A stretch of 64,000 bases of DNA. Source: Streptomyces gelaticus (GTDB lineage Bacteria; Actinomycetota; Actinomycetes; Streptomycetales; Streptomycetaceae). The translations under genes and the position numbers were made by a program. Positions 25,314-33,798 of the stretch are shown here, piece after piece. The DNA lies in assembly GCF_014649535.1 (NCBI RefSeq), contig NZ_BMTF01000009.1:124001-188000 (forward strand), given 5' to 3'. Numbering within the stretch: position 1 is the stretch's first letter; the number at the start of each line of letters is the position of its first letter. The notes under the pieces are model-generated. The model did not search any database. It saw nothing but the letters and a program-made list of their open reading frames with translations, and was not told the origin of the DNA.

Positions 25314-26492
25314 TCAGCGGCACAGAGCCGTGTTCACGACACTGTCGACGCGCTCCCTGGCCGCCTCGTCGGTCAGCTGCATGGTCACCGCGATGTTGGC
25401 GGCGCGGCCGTCGTCGGTGGCGCCGCCCCGGGTCTCGTACCCCGGGAAGCTGCCGCCGTGGCCCCAATAGAGGCCGCCGCAGGGCAGCGGCTTGCTCACG
25501 AGCCCCAGTCCGTAGCGGGCGCCGGGACCGAAGGTGGCGTCGGCGGGTTCGGTGCCGGTGCGCATCTGGGTGAGCTGGGCGTCCTTGAGGAGGTCGCCGG
25601 ACAGGAGTGCGGTGAAGAACCGGTTGAGGTCGGAGTCGGTGGAGACCAACTGACCTGCGGCCCACCCCCAGGAGGGGTCGATCTCCGTGACGTCGACCAG
25701 CGGCGCGTCGGCCGAATCCCGGTAGTAGCCCTTGGGATGGGCCTCTCGGATGGTCGCGTCTCCGGGGGAGGGGAAGTAGGTGTGGTGCAGCCCGATGCGC
25801 TTGATGATGCGCCGGTCCATCTCCCTGGCGAGGGGGTGGCCGGTGACCTTCTCGACGATCAGCCCGGCGAGCACGTAGTTCGTGTTGCTGTACTTCCAGT
25901 CCGTCCCGGGGGCGAAGTCGGCCTTGTGCTGGAGAGCGATGCCGAGAAGCTCGCGGGGGGCGAAGTAACGGACGTCCTCACCGAGGTAGTTGCTGTAGTT
26001 GGGGAGCCCGCTGGTGTGCTGGAGCAGCTGACGGACCGTGATGTGGCGTCCGTCGATGCCGTCTCCGCGTACGAGCCCCGGCAGGTAGGTGTCGACGGGT
26101 GCGTCGAGGCGGATCCTTCCTTCGCCGACCAGTTGCAGCACGACCACCGCGGTGAATGTTTTGGTGTTGCTGCCGATCCGTACCTGCCCGTCCCTGGGCA
26201 CCTTCGAGCCGGTGGCCAGATCACCGACTCCCGCGGTGTAGGTGCGGGTATGTCCCGCACGGTCCGTGACGCTCGCCAGCGCGGCGGGCAGGCCGTCGGA
26301 GTGCAGCAGTGCATTCAGGCCCTGCTGGACGGCGTCCGGCCTCGGGTTCGGGGCGGCGTACGCCGCGGGCGATGCCAGAACACCCACAGCCATGGCACCC
26401 ACGACCACGGCGGCCGCGGCGGACACGGCTCTGCGCCGGCCGCCCCGTCGCTGCCCGGAAGAACGAACCCTCTGCCTTGCCTGCCCACGCAC
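25314..26492 (-). CDS. Secreted serine hydrolase, beta-lactamase / D-Ala-D-Ala carboxypeptidase class
   Basis: 392 residues from GTG 26492 with AGGAG upstream. A long basic n-region (RGQARQRVRSSGQRRGGRRR) and hydrophobic VSAAAAVVVGAMAVGVLA give a Sec signal cut near AAYA-APN. Class C-like catalytic motifs: SNTK (SxxK nucleophile and base) in VRIGSNTKTFTAVVV, YSN (YxN) in WKYSNTNYVLAG, and YWGHGGSFPGY (HxG). QLLQHTSGLP is typical of the beta-lactamase-related (Pfam Beta-lactamase) family. Likely a cell-wall peptidase or esterase outside the membrane; true beta-lactamase activity is unproven. Confidence 0.9.
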   Translation of the reverse strand: MRGQARQRVRSSGQRRGGRRRAVSAAAAVVVGAMAVGVLASPAAYAAPNPRPDAVQQGLNALLHSDGLPAALASVTDRAGHTRTYTAGVGDLATGSKVPRDGQVRIGSNTKTFTAVVVLQLVGEGRIRLDAPVDTYLPGLVRGDGIDGRHITVRQLLQHTSGLPNYSNYLGEDVRYFAPRELLGIALQHKADFAPGTDWKYSNTNYVLAGLIVEKVTGHPLAREMDRRIIKRIGLHHTYFPSPGDATIREAHPKGYYRDSADAPLVDVTEIDPSWGWAAGQLVSTDSDLNRFFTALLSGDLLKDAQLTQMRTGTEPADATFGPGARYGLGLVSKPLPCGGLYWGHGGSFPGYETRGGATDDGRAANIAVTMQLTDEAARERVDSVVNTALCR

Positions 26493-26658
26493 GAGCCAAC
26501 TCCTATGGAACGTCGAGACACCAGTTGAGATACCAGTGGTGTGTGCCGGACCCAGCATTCCCGGATGCGACGGCCCGGCACGATCCCGCTACCCGGCCGA
26601 TTCCAGGTAGGGCTAACCCCCGGACTTCGGCCATCTGCCCGCGGCACCTCGGCGGACA

Positions 26659-26706
26659 GGATCGCCTGCGGGCGACGGCTGCGGGATCGCCTGCGGGAGA
26701 CGGCTG
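26659..26706. repeat. Two-copy 25-bp tandem repeat
   Basis: GGATCGCCTGCGGG followed by C/A and GACGGCT occurs twice with a period of 25 bases, differing at one or two positions, between the CGNR gene end and the serine hydrolase start. Probably a local duplication; no stem-loop is evident. Confidence 0.5.
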
Positions 26707-26723
26707 ATCCGGATCCGGGTGCT

Positions 26724-27344
26724 CTACTGGCTGGGGCCGGGGGTGCTCTGCGCGGTTTCGCTCGACTGCTCGGCGGAGCGCGAGCGGCGGTGGGCCGCGA
26801 CCCGTTCGCGGGTGGCGCAGCGGCGGGAGCAGTAGCGGCGTTCCGGGCCGCTGCCCTGGGTGATGAAGACGGTCCGGCAGCTGGGCGATGAGCAGATCCT
26901 GCCGGGCGGACGCTGGTGGTCCCAGATGAGGACGGTCAGGGCGATGCAGGACGAGGCGAGGAGCCACTCGTCCCAGGGAGCGTTGTCATCGTCGTCGAGA
27001 TGGGGGTGCCAGGGGGTACTGCCGGCGTGCGAAGTCAGGCGGAGCGGTCCGGTGTGTTCCTGCAGGAGGCGGTTGAGACCGGCGGCGGCACTGTCGGTGC
27101 TCTCGGCGGCGAAGACCTCCCGCAGCAGGGCGGCAGCCGCACGCATCCCGGCTACATCGTGAACGGTGAGGTCGATTGGGTCCGGCTCGCCGAATGTGCG
27201 AAGCACATCGGCCACCTCGGCCGGGCCGGGACGGTCCTCGTCGAGAACGTTGATCAGGGCGGCGGTCCGCCGAGCCATGGTCAGCACGGAGTGCCGAGTG
27301 GACCAGTCGTCGATGGTGGGGGACACACAGGCAATGTAACGCAT
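26724..27344 (-). CDS. CGNR zinc-finger (ABATE) regulator
   Basis: 206 residues. The N-terminal ABATE domain (RHSVLTMARRTAALINVLDE, LTVHDVAGMRAAAALLREVF) is followed by a C-terminal zinc ribbon CSSPSCRTVF ... RRYCSRRCATRERVAAHRRS, in which four cysteines coordinate zinc next to a basic helix; in this family the name-giving CGNR becomes CATRxR-like variants. Such proteins are putative stress-responsive transcription factors. ATG 27344 lies 39 bases from the start of the divergent MFS transporter, which it may regulate. Confidence 0.85.
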   Translation of the reverse strand: MRYIACVSPTIDDWSTRHSVLTMARRTAALINVLDEDRPGPAEVADVLRTFGEPDPIDLTVHDVAGMRAAAALLREVFAAESTDSAAAGLNRLLQEHTGPLRLTSHAGSTPWHPHLDDDDNAPWDEWLLASSCIALTVLIWDHQRPPGRICSSPSCRTVFITQGSGPERRYCSRRCATRERVAAHRRSRSAEQSSETAQSTPGPSQ

Positions 27345-27345
27345 A

Positions 27346-27373
27346 TTGCAGACCTTTGAGTTACTTCCATAAC
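27346..27373 (+). promoter_or_regulatory. Possible promoter of the MFS gene (leaderless transcript)
   Basis: TTGCAG (27346-27351) and CATAAC (27368-27373) are spaced 16 bases apart, and the last hexamer ends nine bases before ATG 27383, which has no Shine-Dalgarno sequence. This fits a sigma-70-type promoter making a leaderless mRNA. Only pattern-based. Confidence 0.3.
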
Positions 27374-27382
27374 GTCTTTCTC

Positions 27383-28594
27383 ATGAAAACGCGTTACCCA
27401 CTGCACCTCTATCTCACGGGAGCCGTGGCAGCCCGCGCCGGGGACGAGATGTCAGGACCGGCGCTGATGCTGGCGGCCTTCACAGTGGCCGGATCGGCCA
27501 CCGACGCGTCGTCGCTGCTTGCCGGTATCACGATCTCCGCCGCGGTGGGAGGGCCGGTGCTGGGGGCGCTCCTCGACAGGGCAGGACGGCCGGGTCACCT
27601 GCTGGCCGGAGCTCTCGCCCTGTACGCGACCGGCCTGGGGCTGATCCTTGTGGGGCTCGGCCGCCTGCCGTTCGCCGTCACCGTCCTGATCGCAGTGTGC
27701 ACGGGGATGCTGGGACCGGCCCTGTCGGGCGGATGGACGGCCCAACTGCCTCGGGTCGTGCCGGGTGACGGCCTGCCCCGGGCGAACGCCCTCGATGCCA
27801 TGACATTCAGTGCGGCGAGCCTGGCCGGGCCCGCTCTCGCCGGCGGCGTGGCGGAGGGGCTGGGCGCGCCGACCGCCGTGGTGGTCTCCGCGGTGCTCAT
27901 CTGCTTGGCGCTGCCCGCCGCATGGACGCTGCCCGTCCGGGACACCAGGGGCGGTCGGGGGCGGGCTCCTCGGCCGACTTCGGTGTTCAGTGATCTTGCC
28001 GCCGGAGTACGGGTCATCGTCAGAAGACCGCCGCTGGCCAGGGCGACTCTCACCTCGACCGTCTCCTGCGCGGCTCAGGGCATGCTGATGGCCTGCGTCG
28101 CGCTCCTCGGCGAGCGCGTCCTGGGCGGAGCCGGTCGCGGTGCGATGCTGCTCTCCTGCGCGGCGGTTTCCGCTCTGGCGGCCAACGCCGTACTTGCGAG
28201 GTATCCGCGCTCGGTCGGGCCCGACACGATCATCTGGGCCAGTGCCGTTGTCCAGGCTGCCGCGCTGGCCCTGGCGGCGTCGGGCCGGCCGACCGTGCTG
28301 ATCGGGGCCGCGCTGCTGGCCGGGATCGCTGAAGGACCTCAACTGGCCGCTCTGTTCGCGGTGCGTCACCGCGAGGCCCCGGAACACCTGCGCGGCCAGA
28401 TCTTCACCACCGGCGCCAGCCTGAAGATCACCGGATTCGCGCTGGGAGCGTCGGTCGGCGGGCCGCTTGCGATCTGGTCCCTTCCTGGCGGTCTGGCCCT
28501 CGCCGCGAGTGTGGCGGGCCTCGCGGCGCTGTCCTCTTTCGCGATACGGTCCACGACCGTCAACGCCCCCGAGGAGCGCGTGGCGTCGAGATAG
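27383..28594 (+). CDS. MFS transporter
   Basis: 403 residues from ATG 27383 (MKTRYPLHLYLTGAVAARAG). About twelve hydrophobic helices; the loop between helices 2 and 3 reads GALLDRAGRPGHL, an MFS motif-A variant, and the central cytoplasmic loop (VRDTRGGRGRAPRP) separates two six-helix halves. The sequence resembles the MFS_1/enterobactin-exporter-like drug efflux group. Substrate unknown. Divergent from the CGNR regulator gene, so the pair probably forms a small efflux module. Confidence 0.88.
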   Translation: MKTRYPLHLYLTGAVAARAGDEMSGPALMLAAFTVAGSATDASSLLAGITISAAVGGPVLGALLDRAGRPGHLLAGALALYATGLGLILVGLGRLPFAVTVLIAVCTGMLGPALSGGWTAQLPRVVPGDGLPRANALDAMTFSAASLAGPALAGGVAEGLGAPTAVVVSAVLICLALPAAWTLPVRDTRGGRGRAPRPTSVFSDLAAGVRVIVRRPPLARATLTSTVSCAAQGMLMACVALLGERVLGGAGRGAMLLSCAAVSALAANAVLARYPRSVGPDTIIWASAVVQAAALALAASGRPTVLIGAALLAGIAEGPQLAALFAVRHREAPEHLRGQIFTTGASLKITGFALGASVGGPLAIWSLPGGLALAASVAGLAALSSFAIRSTTVNAPEERVASR

Positions 28595-28612
28595 TCAGGG
28601 CACTCCGTCCGT

Positions 28613-28759
28613 TTGGAGCAAGAAGACGACGCGCGCCTCTTCCGCTTTCTGCACACCCCGCCCGCACCCCTTGCGCTCCCCAACGCCTGGGACATCGCGA
28701 GCGCCGGGTCATCGAGAACCGCCCTCGGTTTCTCCCGGCCCGATGTCACCGGGTCCCGG
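28613..28759 (+). pseudogene. N-terminal fragment of an isocitrate-lyase/PEP-mutase family protein
   Basis: RLFRFLHTPPAPLALPNAWD followed by IASAGSS is the conserved opening of ICL/PEPM proteins (F-xxLH-x5-LxNxWDxxSA). The reading then passes into unrelated sequence and a stop at 28757-28759. A TTG at 28613 without SD would be the only start. It is a short remnant. Confidence 0.5.
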
Positions 28760-29426
28760 TGACGGTGAACGCGCCGTCTCCTCCACCGCCCCGGACGGCT
28801 TGTGGTGCCGGTTCATCTCGCCGACGGCATCCTTGCTCCAACTCCCGGATGAATCGGTGCCCTTGAGCGGGGCGTGATCGAAGACGCCGCCGGCCCGTGT
28901 GAAACGCACCTCGGGGCGCGAGCTTCTGATCAGGGACGCCGCCCGGCCCGAGCGCGGCGACCGCCAGGACGTCCGGCAATGCAGCGGGGCGGGGGTGTCC
29001 CCGGAGCCCGTGACCGTGCCGCTCGACGCGTACGCCGGCGACCTCGGCCGTCTTCCACCTACGCGGCGGCCGGCGCCGGCCTGGAGGCAGCACCGCTGGA
29101 GGTGTTCGCGGCCCTCGGCGAGGTCGAAGTGAAGGAGGGCTCCGATCTCGCGGACTGTCTCCGTGAGCGCCGAAGGGACGGTGACGGACCCGCCGCGGTC
29201 ATTTCCTGCACCACGAATCCGCGCGCGGGCCCGGACCGCCCCGCACCGGAGGCAGCCACGCCTCCTCGCACCTGCTGATACCGCGCGCACTCCACCGTTG
29301 CGGGGTCGATCCCGGCCGGGGGAGGCGTAACGATGGAAAGAAGATCAATATCGCGTATCTCAATGAAAACGGGCGGCGGCCCGGCGGAACGGGCGGGGCG
29401 GCAGCCCGGTTGAGAGGGAGCCTCCA
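28760..29426. other. Decayed stretch without an intact gene
   Basis: All six frames give arginine/proline-rich or mixed sequence. A few pieces look coding (plus strand about 29070-29160, LEVFAALGEVEVKEGSDLAD; minus strand PSALTETVREIGALLHFDLA over the same bases) but none has a start, SD or recognisable family. An AT-richer patch at 29335-29365 precedes the DoxX gene and may hold its promoter. Confidence 0.4.
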
Positions 29427-29978
29427 ATGAAGTTCATCGATGAGAAGTTGCGCGCCCCGCCCCGGCCGACGGCCCACGTCCCGGCGAAGCCTGCGATATC
29501 CGCCGGTGACTGTGGTCTGCTCCTTGTCAGGATCACCTTCGGCCTCCTCATGGCCGGGCACGGATCCCAGAAGCTCTTCGGAATACTCGGTGGCGAAGGT
29601 CTCGACGCGACAGGCAGGGGTTTCGCCGCTCTGGGCTACCACCCCGGGGCGGTCTATGCCGCGCTCTGCGGCGGTTCCGAGTTCCTGGGCGGCCTGGGCC
29701 TGGCCCTGGGGCTGTTCACCCCACTGGCAGCGGCAGCCCTGATCGGCGTCATGATCAACGCCATGGCGACCGTCACCGCAGCACACGGCTTGTGGGAAAC
29801 GAACGGCGGTGTCGAATACAACGTGTGCATCGCGGTCGTGGCGCTGGCCGTCGCCGCCATCGGTCCCGGCCGGTTCGCCCTCGACAGACCGTTCCGCTGG
29901 GGGAGGGGCGGCTGGCCGGAAGCCGCATTCGCGGCTTTCGCGGGTGGCATCGGGGCAGTCGTCGTGCTGAGCCTCTGA
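29427..29978 (+). CDS. DoxX-family membrane protein
   Basis: 183 residues, ATG 29427 with GGGAG upstream. Four transmembrane helices: LLLVRITFGLLMAGHGSQKL (with the conserved G-H-G-xxK(L)F), GAVYAALCGGSEFLGGLGLA, LAAAALIGVMINAMATVTAA and YNVCIAVVALAVAAIGPG, ending FALDRPFRWGR. DoxX proteins are linked to thiol/redox homeostasis or quinone reduction; in actinobacteria they often associate with integral-membrane oxidoreductase complexes. The N-terminal ~28 residues are a proline-rich cytoplasmic tail. Terminator hairpin follows. Confidence 0.88.
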   Translation: MKFIDEKLRAPPRPTAHVPAKPAISAGDCGLLLVRITFGLLMAGHGSQKLFGILGGEGLDATGRGFAALGYHPGAVYAALCGGSEFLGGLGLALGLFTPLAAAALIGVMINAMATVTAAHGLWETNGGVEYNVCIAVVALAVAAIGPGRFALDRPFRWGRGGWPEAAFAAFAGGIGAVVVLSL

Positions 29979-30005
29979 GGCCGCGGCAACGAGGACGAAG
30001 GCGCC

Positions 30006-30049
30006 ACGGGTCACGCCGTCCACCACTGCGGACGACGAGCGTGACCCGT
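30006..30049. terminator. Bidirectional hairpin between doxX-like and sigma-factor genes
   Basis: ACGGGTCACGC (30006-30016) pairs perfectly with GCGTGACCCGT (30039-30049), with an inner GTCC/GGAC pairing. The two flanking genes converge on it. Confidence 0.75.
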
Positions 30050-31206
30050 CAGAGACACCTCCGGGCGTTGAGCCGGGCGGCCTGGCGCGTCAGGTGGTCG
30101 CGCTCGGCGAGGTTGGGCGCCTTACGCGCCGCCTCGACATACAGCCGTGCTGCCGTCGTCGGGTCGCCGTCCCGCTCGTGGAGGTACGCGGCCACCGCGG
30201 CGTAGCGGGGCAGCGAGTCGTCCAGCGCAGCGAGCGCCGCCAAGCCGGCACGAGGTCCGTCGGCCTCGCCGACGGCCACCGCGCGGTTGAGCCGGACGAC
30301 CGGGCTGTCGGTCAGGTGCGCCAGTTCGTCGTACCACTCGACGATCTGCACCCAGTCGGTCTCCTCGGCGGTGGGGGCATCGGCGTGGAGCGCCGCGATG
30401 GCGGCCTGGGCCTGGAACTCGCCGAGCCGGTCGCGTGCGAGGGCCCTCTGGAGGATCTCGACACCCTCGGCGATCGCTCCGGTGTCCCACCGCGCCCGGT
30501 CCTGTTCCGCGAGTGGCACCAGGCTGCCGTCGGGCGCGGTCCGGGCGGCGCGACGGGCGTGGTGAAGCAGCATGAGGGCGAGCAGCCCCGCCGCCTCGGG
30601 GTGCTCGATCGCGGCCGCGACTTGTCGGGTGAGCCGGATGGCCTCGGCGGCCAGGTCGATGTCGCCGGAGTAGCCCTCGTTGAAGACCAAGTAGAGGACG
30701 CGCAGCACGGTGGTGACATCGCCGGCCTGCTCGAACCGCACGCCCGAGACGGTGCGTTTGGCCCGGCTGATGCGCTGCGCCATCGTTGCCTCGGGCACCA
30801 GATACGCCTGGGCGATCTGGCGGGTGGTGAGCCCGCCGACGGCGCGCAGTGTGAGCGCGACCGCGGAAGACGGCGTCAGCGATGGATGGGCGCACAGGAA
30901 GTAGAGCTGAAGTGTGTCGTCCACCGCGGGCGTGGGCCCAGGAGCCGGTTCCTCTTCGACGCGGTCCTCGCGCCGGCGGCGGGCGGCGTCCGCCCGGGTC
31001 GCGTCCAGGAACCTGCGCCACGCCACGGTGATCAGCCATCCCTTCGGGTCCCGCGGCGGTTCGGCCGGCCAGACGCGGACTGCCTCGACCAGCGCGTCCT
31101 GCACGGCGTCCTCGGCCGCCGCGAAATCGGCTCCGCGGCGGACGAGGATCCCGAGCACGCTCGGCGTGAGGCTCCGGAGCAGGGCCTCTTTCATCGATGA
31201 GGTCAC
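30049..31206 (-). CDS. ECF sigma factor, ECF42 type, with TPR-like C-terminal extension
   Basis: 385 residues. Region 2 (LGILVRRGADFAAAEDAVQD ... PRDPKGWLITVAWRRFLDA) and region 4 (LRAVGGLTTRQIAQAYLVPE, MAQRISRAKRTV) are followed by a ~200-residue helical extension containing LNRAVAVGEADGPRAGL, the DGPR motif that defines group ECF42, and TPR-like helices (YLHERDGDPTTAARLYVEAA). ECF42 factors lack anti-sigma factors; the extension, together with a YCII/DGPF protein, is thought to govern activity. The GTG start at 31206 overlaps the stop of that partner gene (GTGA), so both are made together. Confidence 0.93.
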   Translation of the reverse strand: MTSSMKEALLRSLTPSVLGILVRRGADFAAAEDAVQDALVEAVRVWPAEPPRDPKGWLITVAWRRFLDATRADAARRRREDRVEEEPAPGPTPAVDDTLQLYFLCAHPSLTPSSAVALTLRAVGGLTTRQIAQAYLVPEATMAQRISRAKRTVSGVRFEQAGDVTTVLRVLYLVFNEGYSGDIDLAAEAIRLTRQVAAAIEHPEAAGLLALMLLHHARRAARTAPDGSLVPLAEQDRARWDTGAIAEGVEILQRALARDRLGEFQAQAAIAALHADAPTAEETDWVQIVEWYDELAHLTDSPVVRLNRAVAVGEADGPRAGLAALAALDDSLPRYAAVAAYLHERDGDPTTAARLYVEAARKAPNLAERDHLTRQAARLNARRCL

Positions 31207-31610
31207 TCCGTGATGGTGGGCGGGCAGGCCAGGAACGGGCGTACCTCAAGCCACTCGTGGATCGGCTTCCCGCCCGCCCCGGGGGCGGCCGACAGCTCCC
31301 CGGCCAGTTCGACGGCGCGCTCGTGGCTGTCGACGTCGATCACCATCCAGCCGGCGATGAGGTCCTTGGTCTCGGCGAACGGGCCGTCGGTGACCGGCGG
31401 ACGCCCCTCGCCGTCGTACCGGACCCACGTCCCCTCGGGGGCGAGAGCCTGACCGTCGACGAACTCGCCGGTCCCTTCGAGCCGGGCCGCGAAGTCGTGC
31501 ATGTACTGCATGTGTGCCGCGATCTCCTCCGGCGTCCACTGGTCCATGCACACGTCGTTCACCGGGGCCGGGGCGCCCCGGTAGTGCTTGAGCAGCAAGT
31601 ACTTGGCCAT
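31203..31610 (-). CDS. YCII (DGPF-domain) partner of the ECF42 sigma factor
   Basis: 135 residues, MAKYLLLKHYRGAPAPVNDV, GAGGAGA just upstream. The signature VTDGPFAETKDLIAGWMVID contains the DGPF motif and the conserved Asp/His of the YCII ferredoxin-like fold. Genes of this type sit beside ECF42 sigma factors across actinobacteria and are often its targets. Role unresolved; it may sense a metabolite. Confidence 0.93.
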   Translation of the reverse strand: MAKYLLLKHYRGAPAPVNDVCMDQWTPEEIAAHMQYMHDFAARLEGTGEFVDGQALAPEGTWVRYDGEGRPPVTDGPFAETKDLIAGWMVIDVDSHERAVELAGELSAAPGAGGKPIHEWLEVRPFLACPPTITE

Positions 31611-31808
31611 CGTTCTGTCTCCTCGGTGCTGGTGCGACCCATTGTGGTCGCGTTCCTGGCAGGGACGGAGCCGGTCATGGGTTCTCGACATCGTCGTCCA
31701 ACTTTTTTTGCACCTGTGGATGAGCCCGGGCGAACCGTTCGCGGTGTCCGGGTCCACCGGACCGCCGGAGAGACCCCGGCGCATTCGTCGCTGCGCCGCA
31801 TCGGCCGC

Positions 31809-32285
31809 TCAGCCGTCCACGCCTGCCTCCGCCTCCGTCTCCGCTTCGGCCATGGCGGTTTCGTACGTCCGCAAAGTATGTACGAACATCGCCTGCTGCT
31901 CGGTGGAGAGCGGTTCCAGCGCCTGCCGCCAGGCACGCGCTCCCCGCGCCAGCCAACCATCGATGGCGGGACGCCGTTCGACGGTGATGCTGATGATCCG
32001 GCGGCGTCGGTCGGCCTCGTCCTCGCGCCGTTCGAGGACGCCCTTCCGGCTCAGTTCGCCGACCATGAGGCTGACTGTGGTCGGCGCCACCTCCAGGCGC
32101 GCGGCCAGTTCATTGACGGTCATCGGACCGTCGAAGAGCAGACAGGACAACAGTGACAGGTGCCGTGGCGCCAGTGCGAGTGACTGGAGTTCCTCCGGAA
32201 CCGGGATCCGCTTCGCACGCCCGACCATGCGCGGCATGAGCAGCAGCAGTGCCCTGATCGCGTCGTCCACCTCTTCGTTTGACAC
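31809..32285 (-). CDS. MarR-family regulator
   Basis: 158 residues from GTG 32285, with GAGGGG eight bases upstream. Winged helix: LSLLSCLLFDGPMTVNELAA, RLEVAPTTVSLMVGELSRKG (recognition helix) and EDEADRRRRIISIT (wing). Dimerisation helices flank it (AIRALLLLMPRMVGRA and a C-terminal acidic helix). Divergent from a tautomerase gene across a 108-bp AT-rich gap with repeats, which it probably controls. Confidence 0.88.
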   Translation of the reverse strand: MSNEEVDDAIRALLLLMPRMVGRAKRIPVPEELQSLALAPRHLSLLSCLLFDGPMTVNELAARLEVAPTTVSLMVGELSRKGVLERREDEADRRRRIISITVERRPAIDGWLARGARAWRQALEPLSTEQQAMFVHTLRTYETAMAEAETEAEAGVDG

Positions 32286-32309
32286 CGATGACCCCTCAAA
32301 AATACCTTT

Positions 32310-32338
32310 GGTTGCAAAGTGAATTAACATGCAAAGCA
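32310..32338. promoter_or_regulatory. AT-rich repeat region between marR-like and tautomerase genes
   Basis: CTTTGGTTGCAAAG is an inverted repeat (CTTTG/CAAAG), and TGCAAAG recurs 18 bases further on as ATGCAAAGC, giving direct repeats in an otherwise very GC-rich genome. Likely operator and promoter for the divergent pair. Confidence 0.45.
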
Positions 32339-32393
32339 AAACTGTCTTCATGGTAGCGAGCCGACTGAAGCGAGCCGACTGAACGGAGAAGCA

Positions 32394-32792
32394 ATGCCGC
32401 ACTTCCAGGTACGGATCCACGAAGAAGAACTCGACGGGAAGGCCGAGCCGAGACTGATCCTTGCCCTGACCGATGCGCTGGTGAGGGTGTACGGAGAGCG
32501 GGCGCGCTCCATGGCGGTCGTCGAGCTGTTCGGCATCCCGCGTCACCGCTGGGGCGTCGGCGGTGCACCCGCCGCTGTCAACGCGCCGGTGGTCTCACTG
32601 AACGTACGCGAGGTCGCGTTGAATCTTCCGGGAGTCGACAACGCCCCCGCGCGACTGATCACATCCATCACGGATGCCGTGGCCGAGGTCTTCGGCGAAT
32701 CCGTCCGGGAGCATGTGGTGGTCCAGATCGTCGGCGTTCCCGCAGGACGTTCCGGTGTGGTCGGCGAAGTCGATCCGCTCCCAGGAGGCTGA
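32394..32792 (+). CDS. Tautomerase-superfamily protein (4-OT/MIF-like)
   Basis: 132 residues beginning MPHFQVRIHEEELDGKAEPR. After Met removal Pro would be N-terminal, the catalytic base of the superfamily. Two beta-alpha-beta units are evident (PHFQVRI...LILALTDALVRVYG...SMAVVELFGIP and VVSLNVREVAL...LITSITDAVAEVFG...HVVVQIVGVP), i.e. a fused two-unit tautomerase in which only the first unit keeps the Pro. Substrate unknown. Divergent from a MarR gene; an inducible catabolic step is plausible. Confidence 0.85.
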   Translation: MPHFQVRIHEEELDGKAEPRLILALTDALVRVYGERARSMAVVELFGIPRHRWGVGGAPAAVNAPVVSLNVREVALNLPGVDNAPARLITSITDAVAEVFGESVREHVVVQIVGVPAGRSGVVGEVDPLPGG

Positions 32793-32929
32793 CGCCATCC
32801 GCCCGGTCCGCGAGACGAGGTGGCGTGCTGCCGGGGTGGCAAGGCACGCGGGAGGCCGGAGGGCGGCCGGTGCAGCAGACCGGGCACCCGTGATGGGCGC
32901 GGCATCGCAGTTCCCGCTCCGCGCAGCAG

Positions 32930-33712
32930 TCAGCGTCGGCCGCTGTCCCGGCGGCTCGCGGAGAAGCGGGACGGGGGCATACCGAAGGCGCGGGTGAAGG
33001 CGGCGGTGAACGCCGCGGGAGAGGCGTAGCCGATCCTGCCACCGACCTCGCTGACCGACTCCGTGCGCAGCAGCGGGACGGCCGCGAGCAGGCGGGCCCG
33101 GCCCCGCCAGACGGCTGGGCTGTCCCCGGTCTCGGCGCGGAAACGACGGGTGAAGGCCCGTTCGCTCATGGCAGTCCTGGCGGCCCACACGGCATTGGTC
33201 GCGTCGGCGTCCGGGGCCGCCAGGTACTCACGGCAGAGCCTCGCGAGGTCGGCGGAGGCCGGAATCCCCACGTGGAACGGGAGCGGGGCACGCTCGGCGA
33301 TCTCGTGCAGGAGGAGTGCGGCGATGCTCCCCTCACGCCCGGACAGGCTGTAGTCGGCCTCGAACTCGACAGCGGCCACAAGCAGCTCGCGCAGCAGCGG
33401 CGGTACGTCCACGACCGTGCAGCCGGCGGGCCACCAGGGCACGGCATGCGGCTCGACGTACAAGCTCCGGGTGCTCACACCCAGCATGCGAACCCGGTGC
33501 CGCGTAGTGGGCGGGATCAGTACGGCGCGCTCCGGCGGAACGGTCCAGGTCCCCTCGGCCGTGTCGACGACCATGACTCCGGTGGCACCGTAGAGGAACT
33601 GGGCACGCCGGTGTTCGTGCCAGTCCAGTACGTGGCCGGGCGGATAGTCGGTGCCGATCGGCAGGACGGCCCGGTCGACGTGGTCGACATCGGCCAGCGG
33701 GACGTTCTTCAC
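32930..33712 (-). CDS. AraC-family transcriptional regulator
   Basis: 260 residues from GTG 33712 (an upstream GTG at 33721 is possible). N-terminal cupin sensor (HVLDWHEHRRAQFLYGATGV, WTVPPERAVLIPPTTRHRV) and C-terminal AraC double HTH: WAARTAMSERAFTRRFRAET, then VGGRIGYASPAAFTAAFTRA with the signature FGMPPSRF end. The start lies 87 bases from that of the divergent TauE/SafE gene, a likely target. Effector unknown. Confidence 0.9.
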   Translation of the reverse strand: MKNVPLADVDHVDRAVLPIGTDYPPGHVLDWHEHRRAQFLYGATGVMVVDTAEGTWTVPPERAVLIPPTTRHRVRMLGVSTRSLYVEPHAVPWWPAGCTVVDVPPLLRELLVAAVEFEADYSLSGREGSIAALLLHEIAERAPLPFHVGIPASADLARLCREYLAAPDADATNAVWAARTAMSERAFTRRFRAETGDSPAVWRGRARLLAAVPLLRTESVSEVGGRIGYASPAAFTAAFTRAFGMPPSRFSASRRDSGRR

Positions 33713-33798
33713 CCTGTCCACACTAGTGGCTGACACACGAAAGAACTGTGCCGACCATCGCATGCGAGCAGCTCACCGTGGCTGATGAGGTGGGACCC

